Shown here one piece after another: positions 1 to 6,850 of a stretch of DNA of 7,857 bases. A program made the translations under genes and the position numbers. The notes below the pieces were generated by a model. The model was not told where the DNA came from, ran no database searches, and saw nothing but the letters and a program-made list of their open reading frames with translations. Origin of the DNA: Clostridiales bacterium UBA4362 (GTDB taxonomy: Bacteria; Bacillota; Clostridia; TANB77; CAG-508); the NCBI GenBank assembly GCA_002393975.1, contig DGSM01000012.1, positions 1-7,857 on the forward strand, given 5' to 3'. Numbering within the stretch: position 1 is the first letter of the stretch; each line of letters starts with the position of its first letter.

Positions 1-148
1 TACCTTGATTCATCATATTAGGATCAGCACCCATTTGGTTAGGGTCTTGATACATACCATTATTCATATTTAAATTGGGATCTTGTGGTGAATTATATGG
101 ATTGTTAGGATCTATCACATTGTTGTTAAAATTTTGATTTTCATCCAT
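1..148 (-). CDS. Partial CDS, Asn/Pro/Met-rich N-terminus of an unidentified protein
   Basis: The reverse strand opens with ATG at 148-146 and stays open for 49 codons to the window edge, so only the N-terminus is visible. An AAGGGAG ribosome binding site lies 8 nt upstream (157-163), which fixes this start; the other ATG at 144-142 hits a stop within nine codons. The 49 residues are low complexity: 15 Asn, 6 Pro, 6 Met, 5 Gln and 5 Asp, with the tripeptide DPN four times (residues 13, 23, 35 and 42) and no hydrophobic segment. Such tails often precede a membrane or zinc-ribbon domain in Firmicutes, but that is a general impression and not a family assignment. I do not recognise the gene. It is transcribed divergently from recG. 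Confidence 0.75.
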   Translation of the reverse strand, partial: MDENQNFNNNVIDPNNPYNSPQDPNLNMNNGMYQDPNQMGADPNMMNQG

Positions 149-188
149 TAGAAAAACTCCCTTCTTCTGTATAATTTATAACATAACA

Positions 189-217
189 ATTATAAAATAA
201 AAAAGTAAAATATACAA
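189..217 (-). promoter_or_regulatory. Candidate promoter for the leftward gene
   Basis: On the reverse strand a perfect TATAAT (194-189) is preceded, after 17 bp, by TTGTAT (217-212). The -10 is consensus and the -35 keeps only TTG. Transcription would start near 182, leaving a leader of about 34 nt before the ATG at 148. The region is very AT-rich, so a chance -10 match is possible. Confidence 0.45.
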
Positions 218-231
218 GAAGAAAATGGCAA

Positions 232-259
232 AAAAATATTACAAAAATGTGATATTTTT
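232..259. repeat. 12-bp inverted repeat in the divergent intergenic region
   Basis: Arms 232-243 and 248-259 pair over 12 bp with one T-G wobble around a 4-nt A loop; the core is TATTACA-AAAA-TGTGATA. It ends 6 bp before the -35 of the recG promoter and lies upstream of the leftward gene's promoter, the position expected of a shared operator. A small hairpin is also possible. No regulator family is recognised from the core, and AT-richness makes such dyads easier to find by chance. Confidence 0.4.
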
Positions 260-265
260 CCAAAC

Positions 266-294
266 TTGAAACCTAGCAAAAAATAGAATATAAT
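266..294 (+). promoter_or_regulatory. Sigma-A promoter of recG
   Basis: TTGAAA (266-271) and a perfect TATAAT (289-294) are separated by exactly 17 bp. The transcript would begin near 301, giving a leader of about 26 nt that contains the AGGAG ribosome binding site (313-317), 9 nt before the recG ATG. Confidence 0.85.
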
Positions 295-326
295 CAAAAA
301 AATTTCTGGAGTAGGAGTGCATAAAA

Positions 327-2456
327 ATGCCAGAAGATATTCTAAAAAAAGATGTTAAATATATAAAAGGTGTAGGACCAAATAGAGTTAAAGTTCTTAA
401 CAAATTAGGAATTAATTCATTAAAAGATCTTATTACTTATTTTCCACGTGCATATGAAGATAGGAGTCAAATAAAATCTATATGTGATATTCAAGATGGA
501 GAGAAGGCTACAATAGAAGCAACAGTAGTTCAAGGCGTAACTACTAGAATGCTAATGAGACGTAGAAGCATAGCTAAAGCTATTATTTCTGATGGAACAG
601 AAAATATTTTAGTTACTTGGTTTAATCAACCATATATAAAAAGTGAATTAAAAAGAGGAGAAACATATCGTTTTTATGGAAGAGTTTCTATAAAAAATGG
701 AGAAAGAGAAATGAATTCTCCTGTTTTTGATGAAATAGGGAAATATAAAAACACAAGTAAGATTATTCCTATATATCCTCTAACAGAAGATATTAAAGCA
801 ACTACTTTGAGAAGAATAATTGAAGCAGGACTAGAAAGCGTAGGAGAAATAAAAGAAACTATTCCAGATTACCTTTTGAAAAAATATTCTTTAATATCTT
901 TAAATGAGGCAATTCATCAAATACATTTTCCAGATAATTTTGAAATGTTTCATAAAGCAAGAAGGAGACTAGTTTTTGATGAACTACTTTCTATGCAACT
1001 AGGACTACTTAAATTAAAAAGTGAAAATAATATAGAAACCAAAGGAGAAAAATGCGATAAAAAAATAAAGATAAGTAAGGTAATAAATGATTTACCTTTC
1101 AAACTAACTAGTGCACAAAGTAGAGTTTTAGAAGAAATAGATAATGATTTAGAGAGTTCTAAATCAATGAATAGATTACTTCAAGGAGATGTTGGCTCAG
1201 GCAAGACTATAGTATCAATTATTGCAAGTTATAAAGTTGTTAAATCTGGATTTCAAGTTGCAATATTAGCGCCTACTATGATTCTTGCTAGACAACATAT
1301 GGCAAATTTCGAAAAAGTCCTAAATCAATATGGTATAAAATGTGGACTTTTAGTTGGAGGAATGAAAGCAAAAGAAAAACAAGAATTATTAGAAAAAGTT
1401 TCAAATGGTGAAATTGATATTCTTATTGGAACACATGCACTTTTAGAAGAAAATGTAGTATTTAAAAAATTAGGCTTTGTTGTAACAGATGAACAACATA
1501 GATTTGGAGTTAAACAAAGAAGCACTATTAGTTCAAAAGGTGAGAATCCTAATGTATTGGTTATGTCTGCAACTCCAATTCCAAGAACCTTGGCTTTAAT
1601 ATTATATGGGGATTTGGATATATCTATTATTGATGAACTTCCACCTAATAGACAAAAAATTGAAACTTATGCAGTGTCTAGAAAGATGGAAGAGCGAGTA
1701 AATAATTTTGTTAAGGAACAAGTAAATGAAGGAAGACAATGCTATATTGTTTGTCCTTTAGTAGAAGAATCCGAAGGACCAAGTTATACAATTAGAGTAG
1801 ATGAAAAAACTGGAGAACAATCTATTATTATTAGCAAAGGAACAAATACTAAAGATTTAAAAAACGTTACTGATATGACTGAAAAATACAAAAATGAAGT
1901 ATTTAAAGATTACAATGTAGAAAACTTGCATGGAAAAATGAAACCAAAAGAAAAAGAAGAAATCATGCAAAGATTTAAAGATGGGAAAATTGATATATTG
2001 ATTTCTACTACAGTAATTGAAGTTGGAGTAGATGTTCCAAATGCAAATATTATGGTAATAGAAAATAGTGAAAGATTTGGCTTAGCTCAACTTCACCAAC
2101 TAAGAGGAAGAGTAGGTAGAGGAGAGTATAAATCTTATTGTATTTTAAAGTATGCTGGATATAATGAGCTAATAAAAAAGAGACTAGAATTAATGACTAA
2201 AACCAATGATGGATTTGTTATAGCTGAAAAGGATTTAGAATTCCGTGGCTCAGGAGACTTCTTTGGAACTAAGCAACATGGTTTGCCAGAATTTAAGATT
2301 GTTAATTTGTTTGAAGATATGGAAGAACTTAAAGAAGTTCAAGCTTTAGCTATTTCAATAATAGCAGAAGATCCTGACTTAAGTTTAGAGAAAAATAAAT
2401 TGCTTGCATCAATGGCGAATAAAAAATTCTCTAGTGACAAAAATATCATTATTTAA
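327..2456 (+). CDS. recG: ATP-dependent DNA helicase RecG
   Basis: RecG is a superfamily 2 double-strand DNA translocase that regresses stalled replication forks and drives branch migration of Holliday junctions. The N-terminal third (about 1-210) holds the family's HhH-like start (KGVGPNR at 14-20) and the OB-fold wedge domain. The helicase core follows: Walker A GDVGSGKT (287-294), the DEQH box (388-391, the family's DEQHRFG), motif III SATPIPRTLA (414-423), and the motif V/VI region ending in QLRGRVGRG (591-599). The C-terminal block with DLEFRGSGDFFGTKQHG (636-652) is the usual TRG-type RecG signature. At 709 residues it is slightly longer than the family's usual 680-690 or so. The extra length sits mainly between the PLVEESE motif (477-483) and the LHGKM motif (534-538), where I count about 24 additional residues. 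AGGAG at 313-317 supports the start. It has its own promoter, and no terminator is visible after its stop. Confidence 0.97.
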   Translation: MPEDILKKDVKYIKGVGPNRVKVLNKLGINSLKDLITYFPRAYEDRSQIKSICDIQDGEKATIEATVVQGVTTRMLMRRRSIAKAIISDGTENILVTWFNQPYIKSELKRGETYRFYGRVSIKNGEREMNSPVFDEIGKYKNTSKIIPIYPLTEDIKATTLRRIIEAGLESVGEIKETIPDYLLKKYSLISLNEAIHQIHFPDNFEMFHKARRRLVFDELLSMQLGLLKLKSENNIETKGEKCDKKIKISKVINDLPFKLTSAQSRVLEEIDNDLESSKSMNRLLQGDVGSGKTIVSIIASYKVVKSGFQVAILAPTMILARQHMANFEKVLNQYGIKCGLLVGGMKAKEKQELLEKVSNGEIDILIGTHALLEENVVFKKLGFVVTDEQHRFGVKQRSTISSKGENPNVLVMSATPIPRTLALILYGDLDISIIDELPPNRQKIETYAVSRKMEERVNNFVKEQVNEGRQCYIVCPLVEESEGPSYTIRVDEKTGEQSIIISKGTNTKDLKNVTDMTEKYKNEVFKDYNVENLHGKMKPKEKEEIMQRFKDGKIDILISTTVIEVGVDVPNANIMVIENSERFGLAQLHQLRGRVGRGEYKSYCILKYAGYNELIKKRLELMTKTNDGFVIAEKDLEFRGSGDFFGTKQHGLPEFKIVNLFEDMEELKEVQALAISIIAEDPDLSLEKNKLLASMANKKFSSDKNIII

Positions 2457-2460
2457 ATTG

Positions 2461-2489
2461 TTGAAAATTATTTTTTGTTTTGTTATGAT
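2461..2489 (+). promoter_or_regulatory. Sigma-A promoter of the large surface protein gene
   Basis: TTGAAA (2461-2466), 17 bp, then TATGAT (2484-2489), starting four bases after the recG stop codon. Transcription would start near 2496, about 35 nt ahead of the ATG at 2531. The good match and exact spacing suggest that the downstream gene is not simply an extension of the recG transcript, although read-through from recG also seems possible. Confidence 0.75.
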
Positions 2490-2530
2490 AAATTTGTTAT
2501 AAGAGGGTAATTATAAGGAAGGATTAATTT

Positions 2531-5203
2531 ATGAGAATTCAGTATCTTGCCGTAATCTTTGTTATTATAGTATTGCCAATATCCTTGGTAATTTCGTTAT
2601 ATACGGGAAATTTAATTAAAGTTTCTAACACTGAGGCTGCATATAATAGATTATTATTTAATGCAACACATGATGCTGTTAGAACTTACCAAATGAATAC
2701 ATTGGATAATACTTATGCTGCTGAAGATACTTCAAAGTTTAGAGATGTTAATGCATCTATAAATTCTTTTTATAATAATTTAGGAACAGGTCTTTCACGA
2801 AGCGGATACTCTAAAGAAGAATTATATGAATATGTTCCTGCAATTTTGTTTAATTTATATGATGGTTTTTATATATATAGTCCTTATCAAAATATAGCTG
2901 TTGAAAATGGTGAAAATGATGCTATATATGGTGGTGCTAATGAAGGAACAGGAGGTACCGCATATTCAAAGATTCTTTTGAAAAGAGCAGCAGAGAAGGG
3001 AACTATTAGTGATGGAACTCCACCAAGAATAGACGAAAGTGGTACTCCGCAACAAGGTGGAAAATTCGTAGATGCAAGTTATTTGGATTATTATAATGAA
3101 TCACCTATATTGACTAATGAACCTGAATTTGGCCTTCAAAATTATAATTATTATGCATGTGAATATAAAGGAAAAACAAGAGCTGGTGGAAACTATGACA
3201 TTGTGATTAATTATACATTAGATAATTTTATGAGAGTATATGGTGTTGTAGATAATGAATTTTACAAATATGAAGGATATTATATTTATACTGGAGGTTT
3301 AACTCCAGGTAGTACAGGTGATTGGGAAATAGAAGGAATCAATGAAGAAGGAGTTAGTTTAGGTTCTGTAGATATTGAACCAGAAAAACTTGGAGAATAT
3401 GTAGCTTATTATGATCCTTATACAGTTTATTACCATAAAAATGGTCCTGCTTCTAGTGGCCAAACGCAAAGAGTTATTTATCAACGAAAAGGTCATGAAG
3501 GTATAAAATATTTTAATTATATTATTTATAATGGAGTTAAATATTATTTAGATACAGATCATTTGAATAAAAGAGAAGAAGAACCTGCTTTAAATATGCA
3601 AGAAGTAGATAGTGCTGTGCCAGTAAGAGATATTAATAAAGGTTCTTCTACTGCAGATGGATATAAGCTTGATAAATTTCAATATATTAATTATTATACA
3701 CAAACTGGTGATACAGATGCAGAAAGAGAGATTACTAAACAATATAATGTAAGCTTTAATGATACATATCAAGGTATTCCTATATTCAAATTAGATGGAA
3801 AACAAAGAATTTATATGTCTAGACAAGAATTGATAGACATTATGAATTATATGGATGGATACTATCCAGAGGATATGATTCTAGCTCCAAATGCTGGTGG
3901 AGAAATTACATCAATCAACAACTTTTTTGGTAATATTAACAGGTATTGGAGAGATTTAAATGATGTATATTATTATACAAATGCTAGTTTTTTCAGTGAT
4001 CAAGTAAATAAGAATATTTTCCAAAAAATTATATTAGACCTTAATCCTGGAACTCCAGATTCCCCAAATGATAATTATAGTGTGGTTTCTGATGCATATA
4101 ATATGAAATATACTGCTTATTTTGAATTCGATGAAAACGAAGGAAAGAGCGATGATGAGAATGAAAGATATTATTTACATCAAAAGTATAATTATGGGGA
4201 TAATTCGAAATTTGTATTCCATTCTTGGGGATTAGTTGATGCTTCAGGAAACGCTGATGGAGCAAAACTAGAAAATGTAAATCCTGATTTGGATACATCA
4301 CTATTTAATCAACACAGAATAGATGTAATTACAAGTTGTATTGAATATAGCTTTGCAAATGCAGTTGAAAACTTTAATGATTATATGGAATCTGCATATA
4401 AATATAAAATTCCAGATATTAGCGACACAGATTGGGGAAAGATTGCGAATAATATTTCTTGCTTAACTATGATGCAAGGAATGCCAATTGGAAATTATAA
4501 ATTTTACAACAACTATTCATTAGTTATTGACAATAAAGTCAATGAATTTACTCCTAAAAGTGGTATATATGTCGAGGATAACTATCAAGCAGCGCTAGGA
4601 GGAGCGGATACAGTTGAATTTAATTCGCCAAATTTGCAAACTTTAAAAAACAGTGCTAATCCAAATAGTCTTTATGTTACAGGAAAATATTTAACAAATA
4701 GAGAAGTTGTTTTCCATAATCCAGGATGTTCAGAATATCATAATGATGTTGGAAATACTAGAGAAGTCGTTGGCTATAGAGTAATAGATTATGATATAGA
4801 TTCATATGTTCCAGCAGCAGATTTAAAGGGATATTTGTCATATGTTAAGGGTAACACTGTACCAGCACCTGGAGCACAATATAGTACTGAATGGATTCCA
4901 TATTATGGCTCTTCTAATGAACCATATGAGTTAGGGCGACAAGTATTCTTTTACTTAAGACCAGGTACAGGATGTTATAATTGTGTAATATCGCAAAATA
5001 AATTAGACTTTTCTATAGATGATATATTAGGCTTTAGAAGTGCTATTACATTAGGCACAGGTGAAGAAACACTTACTCTTTCAAATAATGTAAGACAAGC
5101 ATATATGAGAGCTTTAGCTCGAGAGAGAGGCGCTAAAGCAAGATATAGCAAAGATATTTATGGAAATAGTAACTTTGGAAATGGGAATCCAACTACGCCT
5201 TAG
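2531..5203 (+). CDS. Large tyrosine-rich protein with N-terminal membrane anchor, function unknown
   Basis: This 890-residue protein has a single hydrophobic stretch at about residues 5-24, right after the N-terminus. A probable amphipathic helix follows (about 31-57, with LLFNATHDAVRTYQMNT at 41-57), and then a long polar region with no further membrane segment. The layout fits a protein anchored in the membrane with its body outside the cell. No A-X-A cleavage site is evident, so I read it as an uncleaved anchor. About 90 residues are Tyr (roughly 10%), many as YY or YxY beside Asn, a composition common in clostridial surface proteins. There are six Cys (210, 603, 644, 733, 815, 818), the last pair as CYNC. 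The N-terminal layout loosely recalls pilin-like or TadE-like proteins, but no prepilin peptidase site or other pilus gene is nearby, so I assign no function. AAGGAAGGA (2515-2523) supports the start. It resembles proteins annotated as hypothetical in gut Clostridia, from memory only. Confidence 0.9.
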   Translation: MRIQYLAVIFVIIVLPISLVISLYTGNLIKVSNTEAAYNRLLFNATHDAVRTYQMNTLDNTYAAEDTSKFRDVNASINSFYNNLGTGLSRSGYSKEELYEYVPAILFNLYDGFYIYSPYQNIAVENGENDAIYGGANEGTGGTAYSKILLKRAAEKGTISDGTPPRIDESGTPQQGGKFVDASYLDYYNESPILTNEPEFGLQNYNYYACEYKGKTRAGGNYDIVINYTLDNFMRVYGVVDNEFYKYEGYYIYTGGLTPGSTGDWEIEGINEEGVSLGSVDIEPEKLGEYVAYYDPYTVYYHKNGPASSGQTQRVIYQRKGHEGIKYFNYIIYNGVKYYLDTDHLNKREEEPALNMQEVDSAVPVRDINKGSSTADGYKLDKFQYINYYTQTGDTDAEREITKQYNVSFNDTYQGIPIFKLDGKQRIYMSRQELIDIMNYMDGYYPEDMILAPNAGGEITSINNFFGNINRYWRDLNDVYYYTNASFFSDQVNKNIFQKIILDLNPGTPDSPNDNYSVVSDAYNMKYTAYFEFDENEGKSDDENERYYLHQKYNYGDNSKFVFHSWGLVDASGNADGAKLENVNPDLDTSLFNQHRIDVITSCIEYSFANAVENFNDYMESAYKYKIPDISDTDWGKIANNISCLTMMQGMPIGNYKFYNNYSLVIDNKVNEFTPKSGIYVEDNYQAALGGADTVEFNSPNLQTLKNSANPNSLYVTGKYLTNREVVFHNPGCSEYHNDVGNTREVVGYRVIDYDIDSYVPAADLKGYLSYVKGNTVPAPGAQYSTEWIPYYGSSNEPYELGRQVFFYLRPGTGCYNCVISQNKLDFSIDDILGFRSAITLGTGEETLTLSNNVRQAYMRALARERGAKARYSKDIYGNSNFGNGNPTTP

Positions 5204-5232
5204 TTGACATAAGCACAAAAAGATGTTATAAT
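5204..5232 (+). promoter_or_regulatory. Near-ideal extended -10 promoter of the 26-codon gene
   Basis: Consensus TTGACA (5204-5209) and consensus TATAAT (5227-5232) are separated by 17 bp, with a TG at 5224-5225 giving an extended -10 as well. The -35 begins on the first base after the stop codon of the 890-residue gene. A start near 5239 gives a leader of about 43 nt before the small ORF. By sequence it is one of the two best promoters in the window. Confidence 0.9.
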
Positions 5233-5281
5233 ATCATTGTTATTCAAGAGAAAAATATTTAAACTTTTTTTGGAGGATATT

Positions 5282-5362
5282 ATGAAGAATAGCATGATTA
5301 AAGGCGCTATGGCATTATCATTTTTGATGATTGCTATACTAACATTTATTACAGTATTTTAA
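5282..5362 (+). CDS. 26-residue single-pass membrane peptide
   Basis: An ATG at 5282 preceded by TGGAGG (5271-5276; 5 nt spacing) opens 26 codons ending in TAA. The peptide begins MKNSMIKGAM and continues as a hydrophobic segment to its last residue (about 8-26, rich in Leu, Ile, Phe and Met), with Lys2 and Lys7 before it. This is the layout of a tiny inner-membrane protein, N-terminus in the cytoplasm. Consensus promoter, strong ribosome binding site, ORF and intrinsic terminator together form a self-contained transcript of about 200 nt, which argues for a real gene despite its size. I recognise no family. Possible roles include a small regulatory membrane peptide, a type I toxin-like peptide, or a coding ORF within a dual-function RNA. 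The toxin reading lacks the expected antisense RNA promoter. The hydrophobic core could also be an uncleaved signal sequence. Confidence 0.7.
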   Translation: MKNSMIKGAMALSFLMIAILTFITVF

Positions 5363-5387
5363 TTAAAGAGTTAGAACCAAAATATAC

Positions 5388-5440
5388 AAGGTATAATTTC
5401 TAAGAGATTAGAGATTATACCTTATATTTTTGTCTTTTTT
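5388..5440 (+). terminator. Intrinsic terminator after the 26-codon gene
   Basis: Arms 5388-5401 and 5410-5423 pair over 14 bp (one G-T wobble) around an 8-nt loop, followed by a T-rich tail (5424-5440) containing runs of five and six T. It lies 25 nt after the small ORF and separates it from the polymerase operon. The stem is AT-rich except for the GG/CC near its base. Confidence 0.8.
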
Positions 5441-5460
5441 ACTATTCACAATTTATAGTT

Positions 5461-5502
5461 AATAACAAATAACAAATAATTAATAATTAATAATTAATAA
5501 TT
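5461..5502. repeat. Six tandem 7-bp repeats in an intergenic region
   Basis: Two copies of AATAACA (5461-5474) are followed directly by four perfect copies of AATAATT (5475-5502). The period of 7 and the intergenic position show it is not coding. It lies between the terminator and the LexA-controlled promoter. Slippage at such an array could vary its length between strains. It lacks the spacers of a CRISPR array. Confidence 0.85.
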
Positions 5503-5545
5503 AGAGCTTTCATAAACCAAAAATAAAATATTTTAGACATTATTA

Positions 5546-5559
5546 CGAACATATGTTTA
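5546..5559. promoter_or_regulatory. LexA (DinR) SOS box
   Basis: CGAACATATGTTTA matches the Gram-positive SOS box consensus CGAACRNRYGTTYC at 13 of 14 positions; only the last base differs. Its centre AACATATGTT is a perfect palindrome. It overlaps the proposed -35 of the polymerase promoter by four bases, where bound LexA would block RNA polymerase. The downstream genes are a classic SOS target, which supports the call. Confidence 0.85.
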
Positions 5560-5584
5560 CAAAACAAAAATTCGGTGATAAAAT
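5556..5584 (+). promoter_or_regulatory. Promoter of the polymerase/YolD operon
   Basis: TTTACA (5556-5561) is followed after 17 bp by TAAAAT (5579-5584), preceded by TG at 5576-5577 (extended -10). The predicted start, near 5591, is only a few bases before the ATG at 5594, so the mRNA would be leaderless or nearly so. No other reasonable -35/-10 pair is apparent between the SOS box and the gene. Confidence 0.6.
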
Positions 5585-5593
5585 ATAACCATC

Positions 5594-6850
5594 ATGAAAA
5601 AATATTATTTATGTATAGATTTAAAAACGTTCTATGCGTCTGTAGAATGCGTAGAAAGAAGATTAGATCCATTTAATACAAATTTAGTAGTAGCAGATCC
5701 ATCAAGAGGAAATGGGGCTTTATGTTTGGCGATTTCTCCTAAAATGAAGATGTTAGGGGTAAAAAATAGATGTAGACTCTTCGAAATTCCGCCTAATATT
5801 AAATATATTATTGCAGTTCCAAGAATGAGAAAATATATTGAATATAGTAGCAACATATATGGAATTTATCTTAAATATTTTTCAAAGGATGATGTATATG
5901 TATATTCAATTGATGAAGCCTTTATAGATATAACTTCATATTTAAAACTATATAAAAAAGAACCAATTGAACTTGCTAAAATTGTTACGAATGATATTTT
6001 TGAAACTTATGGAATTACGGCAACTGCTGGAGTCGGCACAAATATGTATTTGAGTAAGATTGCAATGGATGTTTTAGCAAAACACAATTCATCAAATATG
6101 GATTGGCTAGATGAAACAAAATATCAAGAAATATTTTGGCACCATAAACCTTTAACAGACTTTTGGCAAATAGGACACGGAATAGAGAGAAGACTCGCTA
6201 AAATGCGATTATTTGATATGTATGATGTTGCACATTGCAAACCCGAAAGATTATATAAAGAGTTTGGAATAAATGCAGGATATTTGATAGATCATGCTTG
6301 GGGTAGAGAAAATTGTACAATTGAACAAATAAAAAGTTATAAACCAAAAAGAAATTCTATATCAAATAGTCAAGTCCTATTTCAAGATTATCCATTTGAA
6401 AAAGCTAGATTGATTCTTAAAGAAATGGTAGAACTTGGAAGTTTAAGACTTATAAAGAACAATTTAGTAACTAACACAATAAGCCTATATATAGGCTACT
6501 CAAAAGATATTATCCCTGCAACTAATGTAATGGTACATTTTGAAAATTTTACAAATGTTTATACAGAGTTAGTAAAAAACTTTCTAAAATTATTTGATAC
6601 TAGAGTAAATTCTAGAGTTATGATTCGAAGAATTGGCATTAGCTTCAATGATGTTGTAAATCCAGGAGATATTCAATTAAGTCTATTTGTAGATCAAATG
6701 AAAGTAGAAAAAGAAAGAAATTTGGAAATGGCAATTGGAAACATACGTAATCGAATGGGTAAAAATGCAATAATTAGAGGGATGAATCTTGAAGAAGGAG
6801 CGACAACTATTATTAGAAACAAATTAATAGGAGGCCATAATGCAGAATAA
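5594..6850 (+). CDS. Y-family translesion DNA polymerase, UmuC/UvrX (YqjW)-like
   Basis: An error-prone polymerase that copies past damaged bases. The palm carries the metal-binding residues Asp9 (CIDLKTFYASVEC at 7-19) and Asp107-Glu108 (YSIDEAFID at 104-112). Tyr14 stands at the steric-gate position that excludes ribonucleotides. The central region (about 185-240) holds the helix-hairpin-helix thumb (DFWQIGHGIERRL, 189-201), and the little-finger domain follows. QLSLF at 361-365 is a canonical beta-clamp binding motif. The C-terminal stretch (about 391-416, AIIRGMNLEEGATTIIRNK then IGGHN) is typical of the UvrX/UmuC-like branch rather than DinB, and 418 residues fits that branch. The start is forced: the frame has a stop at 5579-5581, and the protein begins just where the family does. 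No good ribosome binding site precedes it; GGTGAT at 5574-5579 is 14 nt away. A LexA box lies upstream, and the 3' end overlaps the next gene by 11 bp. Confidence 0.95.
   Translation: MKKYYLCIDLKTFYASVECVERRLDPFNTNLVVADPSRGNGALCLAISPKMKMLGVKNRCRLFEIPPNIKYIIAVPRMRKYIEYSSNIYGIYLKYFSKDDVYVYSIDEAFIDITSYLKLYKKEPIELAKIVTNDIFETYGITATAGVGTNMYLSKIAMDVLAKHNSSNMDWLDETKYQEIFWHHKPLTDFWQIGHGIERRLAKMRLFDMYDVAHCKPERLYKEFGINAGYLIDHAWGRENCTIEQIKSYKPKRNSISNSQVLFQDYPFEKARLILKEMVELGSLRLIKNNLVTNTISLYIGYSKDIIPATNVMVHFENFTNVYTELVKNFLKLFDTRVNSRVMIRRIGISFNDVVNPGDIQLSLFVDQMKVEKERNLEMAIGNIRNRMGKNAIIRGMNLEEGATTIIRNKLIGGHNAE

Noticed and set aside
1325..1525. Minus-strand ORF of 66 codons inside recG
   Set aside because: Lies wholly within the well-supported recG frame on the other strand, with no recognisable domain.
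2457..2530. Intrinsic terminator after recG
   Set aside because: A T-rich stretch is present but no stem precedes it.
3590..4301. Two minus-strand ORFs (60 and 86 codons) inside the 890-residue gene
   Set aside because: They are antisense to a long open frame with strong start signals, and their Ile/His/Tyr-rich composition mirrors the AT-rich coding strand.
5461..5502. CRISPR array
   Set aside because: The repeats are 7 bp with no spacers and no cas genes nearby; it is a simple tandem repeat.
5282..5560. Type I toxin-antitoxin locus with the 26-codon ORF as toxin
   Set aside because: I looked on the minus strand downstream of the ORF for an antisense RNA promoter. The TATAAT there (5419-5414) has no acceptable -35 at 16-18 bp, so an antitoxin RNA is not supported.
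5632..5856. Minus-strand 74-codon ORF inside the polymerase gene
   Set aside because: Overlaps conserved catalytic motifs of the polymerase on the other strand; no independent support.
5594..6850. Assignment as DinB (Pol IV)
   Set aside because: The C-terminal region, the LexA box and the overlapping YolD-like gene fit the UvrX/YqjW UmuC-like branch better.
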